64,000 nucleotides of DNA, from contig NZ_AP022590.1 in the NCBI RefSeq assembly GCF_010731775.1, positions 1,984,001 through 2,048,000 of the forward strand. The letters are read 5' to 3'. The DNA comes from Mycobacterium mantenii. GTDB lineage: Bacteria > Actinomycetota > Actinomycetes > Mycobacteriales > Mycobacteriaceae. The notes beneath the pieces are model-generated. The model searched no databases, was not told where the DNA came from, and saw only the letters and a list, made by a program, of their open reading frames with translations. Position numbers and translations under genes: made by a program. Of this stretch, positions 35,926 through 44,339 are shown in pieces (the first letter of the stretch is position 1; each line of letters opens with the position of its first letter).

Positions 35926-36696
35926 ATGAGCTACTCGCAGTTACCCGACCTCGAATGTTGCGGTGGCGATGACGACTGCCTTCTTCACCGGCTCCGAATC
36001 ATCCTGGAGAAAGCCACCGGGGTCTCTGGCCAGCTGTACCCCGGCGGGCAAATCTTCCCGTCGGGACGGGCTTTGGCGCCTGGGGCTGGTGTCAGGTTTC
36101 CAAGCCAGCAGTTCGTCACGGTGGAACGTGTCTGTATGTGGGTCGACAGCGGGGATGTGTGTCTGGCTATGTGGCCTGGCGAGCTACAACCCCAGTACAG
36201 GCGCGTGTACTCCGATCCGAAGGCTGTGGAAGCACTCATCGCGCTCACCCACGCTGCCGGCTGGGAAGTCCACCCCAATTTTCACCTCGCATATCGGTTT
36301 GCTAGCCCACAGCAGAGGTGGTACCCCCCGAGGTATCTGCCCGGCCCGGCATACCTGCGGCAATGGATCGACGATCTGCATGACGGACGAGCCGGCGGCC
36401 GAACCCGCGACCAGCTGGCAGACCCCAGCTTCCGCGAGTGGCTCGTGCAACGTGCTTACGCAGATGACGCCGACCTAGCGAGCCTCGACGTTTGGATAAA
36501 CGAACAGTCGCCCAAACGCCAGTTCCACATCCGCCCGAGCGTCCAGATTCAGAGGACCTGGCCGATGGCTGAAGCGATCGGTCTAGATCGAGAGGGCGTG
36601 TTCATCGCTGAAGTGCGTGGAGTGATCAATCAAATCTTCGGCGCGTTAGGCGAGCAACGGCTACCCACATCCGAATCCCTATCGGATGCTCGTTAG
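35926..36696 (+). CDS. Hypothetical protein divergent from the GmrSD-type gene
   Basis: 256-aa protein of no recognised family, with no signal peptide or membrane segment. It starts with MSYSQLPDLECCGGDDDCLLHRLRIILEK and contains aromatic-rich strands (QFVTVERVCMWV, WEVHPNFHLAYRF). The start at 35926 was chosen because GGAGG lies 9 nt upstream; in-frame ATGs at 35836 and 35698 are upstream, and the latter would overlap the divergent gene. Position suggests it belongs to the same accessory island as the nuclease. Confidence 0.55.
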   Translation: MSYSQLPDLECCGGDDDCLLHRLRIILEKATGVSGQLYPGGQIFPSGRALAPGAGVRFPSQQFVTVERVCMWVDSGDVCLAMWPGELQPQYRRVYSDPKAVEALIALTHAAGWEVHPNFHLAYRFASPQQRWYPPRYLPGPAYLRQWIDDLHDGRAGGRTRDQLADPSFREWLVQRAYADDADLASLDVWINEQSPKRQFHIRPSVQIQRTWPMAEAIGLDREGVFIAEVRGVINQIFGALGEQRLPTSESLSDAR

Positions 36697-36816
36697 AACT
36701 CAACATCCGCCAACCGGGGTGCGGCTGGCAGATTGTCGCGTTCTCCCTTGAGCATGGCCGATGTCAGCGATCTGGCCAATCCTGCTTTTGCGCACAGTCA
36801 TCAAGTTCTAGTGAGC

Positions 36817-36897
36817 GGGGAACTCAACTACCGGGTCTGCTGCACGAATGGGTCAAGGTGTCACCAATCCGTGCAGCAGACCCGGCACAAGTTCCCC
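36817..36897. repeat. Long imperfect inverted repeat / stem-loop
   Basis: GGGGAACT (36817-36824) plus CCGGGTCTGCTGCACG (36831-36846) pair with CGTGCAGCAGACCCGG (36870-36885) plus AGTTCCCC (36890-36897), giving 16 and 8 perfect base pairs separated by a small internal bulge, with a 23-nt loop. No T-run follows. It lies between the end of the accessory island and the VOC gene. It could be a transcription barrier, a folded RNA or a remnant of a transposable element end. Nothing else convincing is seen in 36697-36962. Confidence 0.8.
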
Positions 36898-36962
36898 TCT
36901 ACTGCCTGGGCCTCAACCTATCGCACGCGAAATCAATAACCGATCTGTCGACGGAACCCGCG

Positions 36963-37415
36963 CTACGGCCTCGCCGGCAACGCCTTCAACCACCCATCCG
37001 AAAGCAACTCCAACAACTGCCCATCCGGATCCCGAATCATCGCCATCGCCTCACCCACGGTCCCGTCGACCACCGCACCCCCGAACTCCGCCACCTGAGC
37101 CAACACACCGGGAAGATCCGATACCGAGAACGAGATGTGCGTCAGCCCGATCTGATCCATCACCCGCTCCGAGCCGGCGTGCACGTGCCGCTGCGAGTAG
37201 TCCATCAATTCGAGAACGAACCCATCCCGCACTAGATACGTCGCATGCACCCCGAGCGGCTCGGGCAGCCCCACCAGCTGGGAGGTTGGGCCGTCGGGTG
37301 GATCAAGCTCCCACCAGAACTGGAACCCCAGCAAGCCCTCGTAGAAGCGGCGGGACCGCTCGCGATCCGTGACGCATAACCCAACATGATTGAAAACCGT
37401 CCGATGGCTCGTCAT
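36963..37415 (-). CDS. VOC-superfamily (glyoxalase/dioxygenase-like) protein
   Basis: 150-aa protein with two beta-alpha-beta-beta-beta repeats. Four metal-ligand positions are visible: His in FNHVGLCV, Glu in FVLELMDY, His in GLTHISFSV and Glu in QLLELLSD, i.e. the glyoxalase-I ligand set. Reaction unknown. The start at 37415 is preferred to 37580: GGAAAGG is 5-6 nt upstream and the family fold begins immediately. Divergent from the P450 gene (157-nt gap), with which it may share control. Confidence 0.8.
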   Translation of the reverse strand: MTSHRTVFNHVGLCVTDRERSRRFYEGLLGFQFWWELDPPDGPTSQLVGLPEPLGVHATYLVRDGFVLELMDYSQRHVHAGSERVMDQIGLTHISFSVSDLPGVLAQVAEFGGAVVDGTVGEAMAMIRDPDGQLLELLSDGWLKALPARP

Positions 37416-37572
37416 GACAACCTTTCCGCAGCAAATCGAGCCTCCGCGGCCATGCCGAGCGACCTCGAAGCCGCTTCCGCCACGCAGCTCAAACGCGTAA
37501 TAATGCAAAGATAACGCAATAAGCGACCGCCACCGCCAAATAAGCAGACCGCTTTGCTTGGAGGGCTTTTCG

Positions 37573-38841
37573 ATGGCCACACGTCCGAACGTCAGCGCCG
37601 ACGCGATCGTTGACTTCGACCATCATTCCGACGCGTTCAACCTCAACGAGCTGGCCGTCAACGCCGACTTGCGGCAGCGATGTCCGGTGGCGTGGAACGA
37701 GAACTACGGCGGGTTCTGGTTCCTCAGCAGCTACGACGCTGTGAGTCAAACCGCCCGCGACGGCGGCACTTTCGCCCACAAGTACGAGCCCAACGCCGCA
37801 GACGGCGTCGACTATCAGGGCGAGATGGGCGTCCCGCGCCCCGACGGCCAACCGGCCCTGGGCATCGGCGAGGTCGACGGCCCCTACCACCAAGCCCTAC
37901 GGCACGCGCTGGCCCCGTTCTTCTCCCCCGGCGCCGTCGAGAAACTCAAGCCATTCATGGAGCAATCCACCCACTGGTTCCTCGACCGAAAAATGAACGA
38001 CGGACAGATGGACCTGGTGCTCGACTACGCCAGCCCGGTCCCGGCCATCCTGACCATGAAGCTGATGGGCCTGCCCTACGACAACTGGCACCTGTACGCC
38101 AACCTCTTTCACTCCGTCATGGCCGTCTCCCAGGACAGCGACGAGTACGCCACCGCGATCGCCAAAGTGCCCGCCATGATGCAAGAAGTGATCGAGTTCG
38201 CGACGGCCCGACGCAGCAACCCGAAGGACGACCTGACCAGCTTCCTCCTGCAATTCGAATTCGACGGTCGGCGCCTCACCGACGAACAGCTGCTCAACAT
38301 CCTGTGGAACCTCATCGGCGGCGGCGTCGACACCACCACCTCCCAGACCGCGCTGACCCTGCTGCATCTGGGCACGCACCCCGACATCCGGCAGCAGCTC
38401 ATCGACCACCCCGAGCTGTACCGCACCGCCACCGACGAATTCCTGCGCTACTTCTCGGTCAACCAAACCCTCAGCCGCACAGTCACTCACGACATCGTCC
38501 TCGCCGGCCAGCACCTACGCAAAAACGACAAAGTCGTCATCAGCTGGCTGTCCGCCAACCACGACGAAAACGAGTTCGACCGGCCCGACGAGGTCATCCT
38601 CGACCGTGCACCCAACCGCCACGTCGCCTTCGGGCTGGGGCCGCACCGCTGCATCGGATCGCACCTGGCGCGGCTGATGTCCGGCGTGCTGGTCAAGGCC
38701 GTCCTCGACCGCATCCCCGACTACGAGGTCGACGTCGCCAACGTCCACCAATACCTGGGCAATCCGAGCATGACCGGGCTGGGTAAGCTCCCGGTCACCT
38801 TCACCCCCGCAGCCAGCCGGGTAACGTCACGGCCGTGGTGA
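37573..38841 (+). CDS. Cytochrome P450
   Basis: 422-aa soluble bacterial P450. The heme-binding Cys is in FGLGPHRCIGSHLAR, the ExxR is EFLR in the K-helix, and the I-helix oxygen-activation motif is GGGVDTTT. Requires ferredoxin and reductase partners, not adjacent. ATG at 37573 follows TTGGAGGGC; an in-frame TTG 15 nt earlier is less likely. Its stop is 4 nt from that of the convergent TetR gene. The CYP family number cannot be set without alignment. Confidence 0.9.
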   Translation: MATRPNVSADAIVDFDHHSDAFNLNELAVNADLRQRCPVAWNENYGGFWFLSSYDAVSQTARDGGTFAHKYEPNAADGVDYQGEMGVPRPDGQPALGIGEVDGPYHQALRHALAPFFSPGAVEKLKPFMEQSTHWFLDRKMNDGQMDLVLDYASPVPAILTMKLMGLPYDNWHLYANLFHSVMAVSQDSDEYATAIAKVPAMMQEVIEFATARRSNPKDDLTSFLLQFEFDGRRLTDEQLLNILWNLIGGGVDTTTSQTALTLLHLGTHPDIRQQLIDHPELYRTATDEFLRYFSVNQTLSRTVTHDIVLAGQHLRKNDKVVISWLSANHDENEFDRPDEVILDRAPNRHVAFGLGPHRCIGSHLARLMSGVLVKAVLDRIPDYEVDVANVHQYLGNPSMTGLGKLPVTFTPAASRVTSRPW

Positions 38842-38845
38842 TCGC

Positions 38846-39454
38846 TCAAAGCACTTGAGCCACAACACCCGTCACCAAGTCGTCGGGAGCCTGGTCGATG
38901 CCGACGGCCTGCAGGTGGCCACCGATGGCCAGCGAGGCGACGCCGTGCACCAGCGACCACAGCGGGCCGGCGATCTCGCGAGGATCCTGACCCCCGGCGA
39001 TGCCCGCCTCCTGGCATCGGGTGATCGCGTCGAGTAAGTCGCCGAACGCCTCCAAGCCGGCCACCGCCACGCCCGGCTGCTCCGCCTTCAGCGACTCCGC
39101 CCCGAACATCACCTGATAGTGATCGGGATGGGCAACCGCCCACCGCACATAGACACGGCCGAGCTCCATCACCCGCTCCCGGGGATCCGATACGCGATCG
39201 GCCGCCGCGGCGAGGTCGGTGTGCAATTCGTGGAATCCCTGTTCGGCGACGGCGGCCAGCAGCTCGGCCTTGTCGGCGAAATGCCGGTACGGCGCCGCGG
39301 CGCTGACCCCGGCGCGCCGGGCCGCCTCGGTGAGGGTGAACCCCTTCGGCCCCTGCTCGGCCACCAACGAGAGCGCGGCGCTGGTCAGCGCGCGCTTGAG
39401 ATCGCCATGGTGATAGCTCTCCCGCCGCCTGACGGTCGACCGCTGCACTGACAT
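38846..39454 (-). CDS. TetR/AcrR-family regulator
   Basis: 202-aa regulator: HTH at FTLTEAARRAGVSAAAPYRHFADKAEL and a C-terminal ligand domain with WAVAHPDHYQVMFG, typical of the TetR_C_33-like group. The start at 39454 (MSVQRSTVRRRE) is preferred over ATG 39508 because the intervening 54 nt contain a perfect operator-like inverted repeat (39465-39486), giving an unnatural peptide rich in NV. It probably represses itself and the divergent DUF1707 gene. Confidence 0.82.
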   Translation of the reverse strand: MSVQRSTVRRRESYHHGDLKRALTSAALSLVAEQGPKGFTLTEAARRAGVSAAAPYRHFADKAELLAAVAEQGFHELHTDLAAAADRVSDPRERVMELGRVYVRWAVAHPDHYQVMFGAESLKAEQPGVAVAGLEAFGDLLDAITRCQEAGIAGGQDPREIAGPLWSLVHGVASLAIGGHLQAVGIDQAPDDLVTGVVAQVL

Positions 39455-39464
39455 GTTGACGACA

Positions 39465-39486
39465 TTAACATTGGGGTCTATGTTAA
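39465..39486. promoter_or_regulatory. Probable TetR operator, TTAACAT-N8-ATGTTAA
   Basis: Perfect 7-bp arms at 39465-39471 and 39480-39486 around an 8-bp spacer, lying between the divergent TetR and DUF1707 genes. Position and symmetry suit autoregulation by the adjacent TetR protein. Confidence 0.65.
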
Positions 39487-39517
39487 CGCTATTCACATCG
39501 GCGACCAAGGAGACGAC

Positions 39518-39946
39518 ATGACGAATCTGCTTGAAACCACATCCACACTCGCCGGCACCCGCGACCGGGAGACGACGGCCGACCTACTCGGCCAGGCGCT
39601 CGCCCAGGGCTACCTGCAGATCGACGAGTACGACCGACGGCTGCAAAGCGTCTTCCAGACGCACACCGCCCAGGAACTGCGCGAACTGCTCGCCGGCCTG
39701 CCGCTCGACCGCATCCGGCGTCACGACCCCCGCCGGCGCGCCGCTCGCGTGGCCGCGGCCCGACGGGGCGTGCGCGCGCACCTCGCCGCGTACCTCGCCA
39801 TGGTCGTCATCGTGCTCACCGTCTGGGCAGCCGTCGCCCTGACGACCGACGCCACCTACTTCTGGCCGATCTGGCCCATCCTGGGCGCGGGAACCGGGCT
39901 CGTCAGCCACGCGATGTCGATATCGCAACTCAAGCAAAGCCGTTAG
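39518..39946 (+). CDS. DUF1707 domain / 2TM membrane protein
   Basis: 142-aa protein. Residues 10-65 are a DUF1707 (SHOCT-like) module: RDRETTADLLGQALAQGYL and EYDRRLQSVFQTHTAQELRELLAGLP. A basic linker then leads to two transmembrane helices (AYLAMVVIVLTVWAAVAL and WPIWPILGAGTGLVSHAM). AAGGAG precedes the ATG. Divergent from and probably controlled by the TetR gene. Function of the family is unknown. Confidence 0.82.
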   Translation: MTNLLETTSTLAGTRDRETTADLLGQALAQGYLQIDEYDRRLQSVFQTHTAQELRELLAGLPLDRIRRHDPRRRAARVAAARRGVRAHLAAYLAMVVIVLTVWAAVALTTDATYFWPIWPILGAGTGLVSHAMSISQLKQSR

Positions 39947-39974
39947 CAATCAACACTTTTCGTCAGGAGCAGCC

Positions 39975-40491
39975 ATGAACACGGCAGTAGTCACCGGCGC
40001 CAGCTCTGGGCTGGGCGCAATCTTCGCCGAGCAACTGGCGCAGCGCGGCCACCCGTTGGTGCTGGCCGGGCGTGATCAGGCCCGGCTCGAGCAGGTCAAG
40101 CGGCGGATCGGAAGCAGCACTCAGGTCGAACTGGTCGTCAGCGACCTCGGCGCCGACGGCGGCGTCGAGGAGCTGATCGCTCGTCTGAACGGCCGGACGA
40201 TCGACGTGCTGGTCAACAACGCCGGATTCGGCACCTACGGCCCCTTCGCCGACATCGACGGCCGCCGGGCTGCGCGGCCTGGACCGGGGCCGCGCGGTGG
40301 TCGTCCCCGGATGGCGCAACAAGGTGATGACAACGGGCGGACGGCTCGGACCCGGTTGGCTCTCGGCCCTCATGAGCGGGCGGATGCTGCGGCCCGGTGA
40401 TGCATTAGCGAACTGCAGCGCCGCGTTACGAGCGCGACGTGCCGGTGCCGGACCGATAAGCGACTTTCGAAGGCGCTATCACATCCGCTAG
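39975..40491 (+). pseudogene. Short-chain dehydrogenase/reductase with internal deletion
   Basis: The N-terminal part is an intact SDR start (TGASSGLG cofactor loop; VNNAG at about residue 87) and stays in frame to GPFADIDG. From about 40264 a different frame continues with AGLRGLDRGRAVVVPGWRNKVMTTG, the usual C-terminus of SDRs of this kind. The region holding the catalytic Ser and YxxxK is missing, so roughly 100 residues are lost and the join is out of frame. The reading frame as it stands would end at 40400 as a 141-aa product with a nonsense tail. No enzyme activity is expected. Confidence 0.75.
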
Positions 40492-40581
40492 CAGGTTCGT
40501 GAGTCGTCTAATGGTCGGCACACCGTTACGCATGTGACACATGGGTCCGATGTGAACTGAAAGATATTGGGCCCGTTGCGC

Positions 40582-42057
40582 TTACGACGCAGTGGCGAAC
40601 TGCAGCACGGGTTCCGACGAATCGACGTGCCCGAAGCTGATGATCCGCAGCCGGTACGGACGTACCTCGTAGACCACGCCGTCGACCGGATTGGTGACGT
40701 CGAATCCGTCCTCGGCCCGCTCAGCGTTGGAGAGCTCGATGTGGGCGCCGTCGCGGATCCGCTCGCCGCGGTAGTAGTAACTCCCGCTGAGGTTTTGGCA
40801 CACCACCGCCAGCGACTTCGCGGTGCGCACCACCGCGGCCGGCGGATTGCCCGGATCGCAGCGGGCCGTCTCGCCGACGAACCCCAACCCGTCGGCGCCC
40901 TTCACCGGCCGTGACAGCGTCGGCGTCAGCGGTGGCGGCGGGGTGGTCGGGGCCGGGGGTGCCGCCGCCTTCACCGTCTGGGACGGCCGTGACGCGTTGT
41001 GATGAGTGCCGCCAACCAGATTCACCGACAGCACCAACCCGGCGATCAGCATCACCACCGCGACGGCGGTCACCACGAGCGGTGTGGTGCCGATCGCCGG
41101 CCAGCGCCGCGGGCCCCCGGAGACGGGGGGCGGCTCGGGGGCGTCACGGGGCTCGTCGGGTTCGACGGGAGCGAGCACCGGCAGCGGGCGCGTCTTCGGC
41201 GGTCCGCTGCGGCCGGCCGCGACGCCCACCGGCTCGTATGCGGCGAACACCGCCTCGCTGGCGGCCCGGGCGAGTTCGCCCGCGGAACCGAATCGCGCGG
41301 CGCGCTGCTTGGCCATGCCCTGGGTGATGATGTCGTCGTACTCCCGGCCGACGCCGCGGCGCATGATGCTGGGCCGGGGCGCCGGAGCCAACATGTGCGC
41401 GCGCTTCAGCTCCCCCGCGTCCTCGCTGTCGAACGGCGGCTGGCCGGTGAGGCACTCATACAGCACGCACGTCAGCGAGTAGATGTCGGTCTGCGGCCCG
41501 ACGCGTCCGGTGGTGAATCGCTCGGGCGCCATATAGGTGCGCGACAGATTGTCGTCGCCGGCGGCCTGGGCGATCCCGAAGTCGGCCAGATAGGTGAAGT
41601 GGTCGTGGGTGAGCAGGATGTTCTCGGGCTTGACGTCGAGGTGCACCAGCCCGGCGGCGTGCGCGGCGTCCAGGGCACGCGCCACCTGCGCGGTGATCGA
41701 TGCCGCACGCGATGGCTCCAGTGCGCCCTGCTCGCGCAGCAGGTCCTTGAGGCTGCCCCCGTCGTCGACCAGGTGCATGTCGATGAAGGGCACCCCGTCG
41801 ATCTCGCCGAAGTCATGCAGCGGGATGACATGCGGGTCCCGTAGCCCCGTCACCTTGCGGCACTCACGCCAAAGACGTTGCTGGAAGCCAGGGTCCGCGG
41901 CCGTCTCGCCACGTAATAGCTTGAGCGCGACCATCCGGTCCTTAACCGTGTCGTACGCGCGGTAGACCTCGCCCATCCCCCCGGTGCCGATCAGTGATCG
42001 CAGCTCGTACGGCCCGAACCGGGTACCGAGCCGCGAACTGCGGGACGAGGAGGTCAA
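40582..42057 (-). CDS. Transmembrane Ser/Thr protein kinase, non-RD type
   Basis: 491-aa receptor kinase: IGTGGMGEVYRAYD, VALKLL, DFG, APER and a C-lobe typical of mycobacterial Pkn proteins. The catalytic loop reads HLDVKPEN instead of HRDVKPEN, so the Arg that normally couples to the activation loop is Leu. A Pro-rich segment, one transmembrane helix (VVTAVAVVMLIAGLVLSV, about residues 330-350) and an external domain of about 110 aa with two Cys (ARCDPGN, VVCQNL) follow. Monocistronic by appearance. Confidence 0.87.
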   Translation of the reverse strand: MTSSSRSSRLGTRFGPYELRSLIGTGGMGEVYRAYDTVKDRMVALKLLRGETAADPGFQQRLWRECRKVTGLRDPHVIPLHDFGEIDGVPFIDMHLVDDGGSLKDLLREQGALEPSRAASITAQVARALDAAHAAGLVHLDVKPENILLTHDHFTYLADFGIAQAAGDDNLSRTYMAPERFTTGRVGPQTDIYSLTCVLYECLTGQPPFDSEDAGELKRAHMLAPAPRPSIMRRGVGREYDDIITQGMAKQRAARFGSAGELARAASEAVFAAYEPVGVAAGRSGPPKTRPLPVLAPVEPDEPRDAPEPPPVSGGPRRWPAIGTTPLVVTAVAVVMLIAGLVLSVNLVGGTHHNASRPSQTVKAAAPPAPTTPPPPLTPTLSRPVKGADGLGFVGETARCDPGNPPAAVVRTAKSLAVVCQNLSGSYYYRGERIRDGAHIELSNAERAEDGFDVTNPVDGVVYEVRPYRLRIISFGHVDSSEPVLQFATAS

Positions 42058-42430
42058 TGGGCAATCCTTCCTTGCGTAAGACAGTCCAGCCCGCGGGTTC
42101 CCGAATCGGGCGACGACATAACGTGCGGAGCCTCACGCGTGTCGCTACTCCGGGACGCCGCTGATGGCCGCTATTGTTCGCCGACCGGCTACCACTCGCA
42201 TGACGAACAGCACCGGCCTGCGCGAAACCGCGCCGCCCCTACCCTAGCGGCAACGCGCCATCCCAGTCCCGACGGTATGACGGCGCGCGGTTTGCGGGTG
42301 GCACCGGTATTATTGACGCAGTAGTCGATTCCGTTGGGCGACGCAGCCCCACCAAGTGCCGGTCATGGATCGTCTCTGCTCTCAGCCGGCGAATTATCCA
42401 CTCTTACTCCATCTTTCAAGAGGCTTAGTT
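42058..42430. other. 373-nt gene-poor region upstream of the kinase
   Basis: No supported ORF above 60 codons with a ribosome site. It should contain the leftward promoter of the kinase gene (start 42057) and possibly a rightward promoter for the small ORF at 42431. No clear repeats seen. Confidence 0.35.
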
Positions 42431-42616
42431 ATGCGTGACGAACTATTTTCCGGCTTCAGTGACGCCGGGTGGGATGAAGCGCCCTGGGACGTCGAACCAA
42501 CATTCACTGCGGAAGAGATGCAGATCCTGCTCAACCCGGCGTTGTCGGCCATTGAGGCCGCCGATCAAGTGGGTTGCGTCGTACACGACGTTCTACGGTT
42601 GCGCCGAACGGGCTGA
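42431..42616 (+). CDS. Small acidic hypothetical protein
   Basis: 61-aa ORF with AAGAGG 8 nt before the ATG. The product is acidic and Trp-containing (MRDELFSGFSDAGWDEAPWD) with an amphipathic C-terminal helix. No family recognised. Codon third positions are moderately GC-rich. It could be a genuine small gene or chance ORF. Confidence 0.35.
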   Translation: MRDELFSGFSDAGWDEAPWDVEPTFTAEEMQILLNPALSAIEAADQVGCVVHDVLRLRRTG

Positions 42617-42649
42617 ACACTCGCGCTGGACACCCCGGCCGCCCAGCGG

Positions 42650-43081
42650 CTAGACCGGCGGTTCAGTTGTCGTCTGACTCTTCAACGACTCGGCTAGGCG
42701 TTCACCCTCAGGTGTCAGTTGAAGCCAGATCGTCAAATCCCACAGCGTGGGTTCGTCGTAGTGGCCGACAAAAAGGTCGTGGACGCGATCCATCGCGTCG
42801 TCGATCGAAAGATCCCAAGGCACCACTCGTTCGTCGGAAGCGCCGAGTATGTCTCCGATCTTCATCAGCCCATCCTCAAGCAACGACCGGATTGTGCGCA
42901 GCACCAGATTTTGTTCAGCCACAACGGTATCAGCGAGGTGGTTGCGTTTGGTGACGGACGTGACCTGCGCCATCGGGACACACATTGCCAGCCCATCGAG
43001 CAGCAATTCGTTGCGCAGGAACTCTTTGGCGTCAGTCCCCGGCTTGTCGTTTTCTAGATGCTGCTCATCGGGTTGAGTCAT
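42650..43081 (-). CDS. Hypothetical protein, possible immunity partner of the WXG-type protein
   Basis: 143-aa cytoplasmic protein. Residues 20-80 look like a winged-helix-type region (LLLDGLAM, VLRTIRSLLEDGLMKIGDI), and the C-terminus has LWDLTIWLQLTPEGERLAESL. GGAG lies 7 nt before the ATG. It follows the toxin-like gene by 45 nt in the same direction, the usual place for a polymorphic-toxin immunity gene. The role is inferred from position only. Confidence 0.55.
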   Translation of the reverse strand: MTQPDEQHLENDKPGTDAKEFLRNELLLDGLAMCVPMAQVTSVTKRNHLADTVVAEQNLVLRTIRSLLEDGLMKIGDILGASDERVVPWDLSIDDAMDRVHDLFVGHYDEPTLWDLTIWLQLTPEGERLAESLKSQTTTEPPV

Positions 43082-43126
43082 CGTTTTCTCCGGTGTCGCA
43101 TTTGGTAGCTTGATCAGCTTCGGTCT

Positions 43127-44337
43127 TCATTCTTGTGGACCTTCGAATTCTTCGGGGATCTCACCTAGTAGCGGCCATTTGTGGTCCAAGGTGTGCGGAA
43201 TGTGGATGGGATGAGGGCCTGTAGCAGGTGAATTGGGAGGCAGCCCTCCGAAACCTGGCAACGCGCCACCACCTTCTACCGCGCCGGGGGCGGGTTTAAC
43301 CGGCGGCGGCGCTTCGACTGGCGCACGCACCGGCGCTTGGGGAGCGACAGCAGGTTGCCCGGACGCTGGCGGGCCTACGGCCCGCGGTGCGGCGGGCGCC
43401 GGTATTTCCGGTACGCCACCTCGCGGGTTGATGTGAACTTTGGTATAGCCGCCTTGGTCGGGGCTATTGATGTCAAGGACCGGCTTTCCGTCGGACTCGG
43501 CGGTCCAGCGCTGCCCGATCGTCGTGCCGTCGGGTAGCCGGTTCGAGTCCCTTTGCTGGGGTCGCCGTACCCATTCGGCATTTCGACACCGTGTTGTTTG
43601 GCCCACTTCCACAGATTCTCCAGGTCTTGTGCAGAACGCACTTCCTTGACGTCTAGTCGATCGCCGACAGGCAGTTTCCCAAGTCCCCCGCGGATATCGT
43701 CCCCGGTGGGCCCGGGATTAGCTTCGCCGTTCCCACCATCTTGTTTCCAGGTGCGGTCCACAGCTTGGATACGGCCGTTACGCGCCGGCAGAGGCGCGGC
43801 AGGGGCGGGGTTTGGCGGGAATGTATCGCGGATTCCAGCTACGGCGGCGGTGATCTTGCCGGCCACTTGTTGATCCAGGCCGACCAGCTGCGCTGCACGT
43901 TGACGAAGGTCACCGGCGAAGGCCTGTCTACAGCTTGCCGCGCGGCCCGCTGCGCGCCTGATTTGCCCGCCCGTCCGGTCGGTGACCGAAAGATCTTCAC
44001 CCACTGCGAATCCCGCATTGCGCGCATCCTCTACGGTGTAGCGGACTCGGGAGCGGGCCGCATACAGATCCGAGGCGCCGCTGCGCGCGACGCGGGCTGC
44101 CGCCCGTAATTGGTCGACTGCTGCGCTCGCTGTTTGCAGGTCGGCATGGGTCGCGCTACGCAACGCGTCGGAGGCTTCGCCGTGCCAATCGACCGACGCA
44201 GCGTCTCGCCAAACCTGGTGGGCCACCCCATAACTACGCTCGCCCACGATCTCCCAGTGAGCGGCCGCCTCCGTGAGATGGTCTGTGGGCCAGGCCAACA
44301 GCGCCGACAGGCCAGGAAGTTCTGCAACCGCGGCCAT
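43127..44337 (-). pseudogene. WXG-type secreted toxin-like protein, frameshifted
   Basis: The N-terminal about 200 residues are helical with a W-x-G turn (VDWHGEASDALR) as in WXG100/ESX substrates, followed by a Pro-rich linker and LENLWKWAKQHGVEMPNGYGDPSKG. The frame then changes at 43549-43551: adding one G restores DSNRLPDGTTIGQRW...DGKPVLDINSP...TKVHINPRGG and a long Pro-rich tail ending EEFEGPQE. As read, the first frame ends at 43375 (320 aa) and the second is open from 43612 to 43127. This is one gene of about 404 codons broken by a single-base loss in a G-run, real or an assembly error. Confidence 0.7.
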
Positions 44338-44339
44338 GG

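Noticed and set aside
36733..36939. 68-codon plus-strand ORF over the stem-loop
   Set aside because: Most of it is formed by the inverted repeat and it has no ribosome site or recognisable product.
43540..43560. Programmed -1 frameshift in the toxin-like gene
   Set aside because: AAAGGGAC resembles a slippery site, but its phase is wrong for tandem slippage, and a single lost G explains it as in neighbouring genes.
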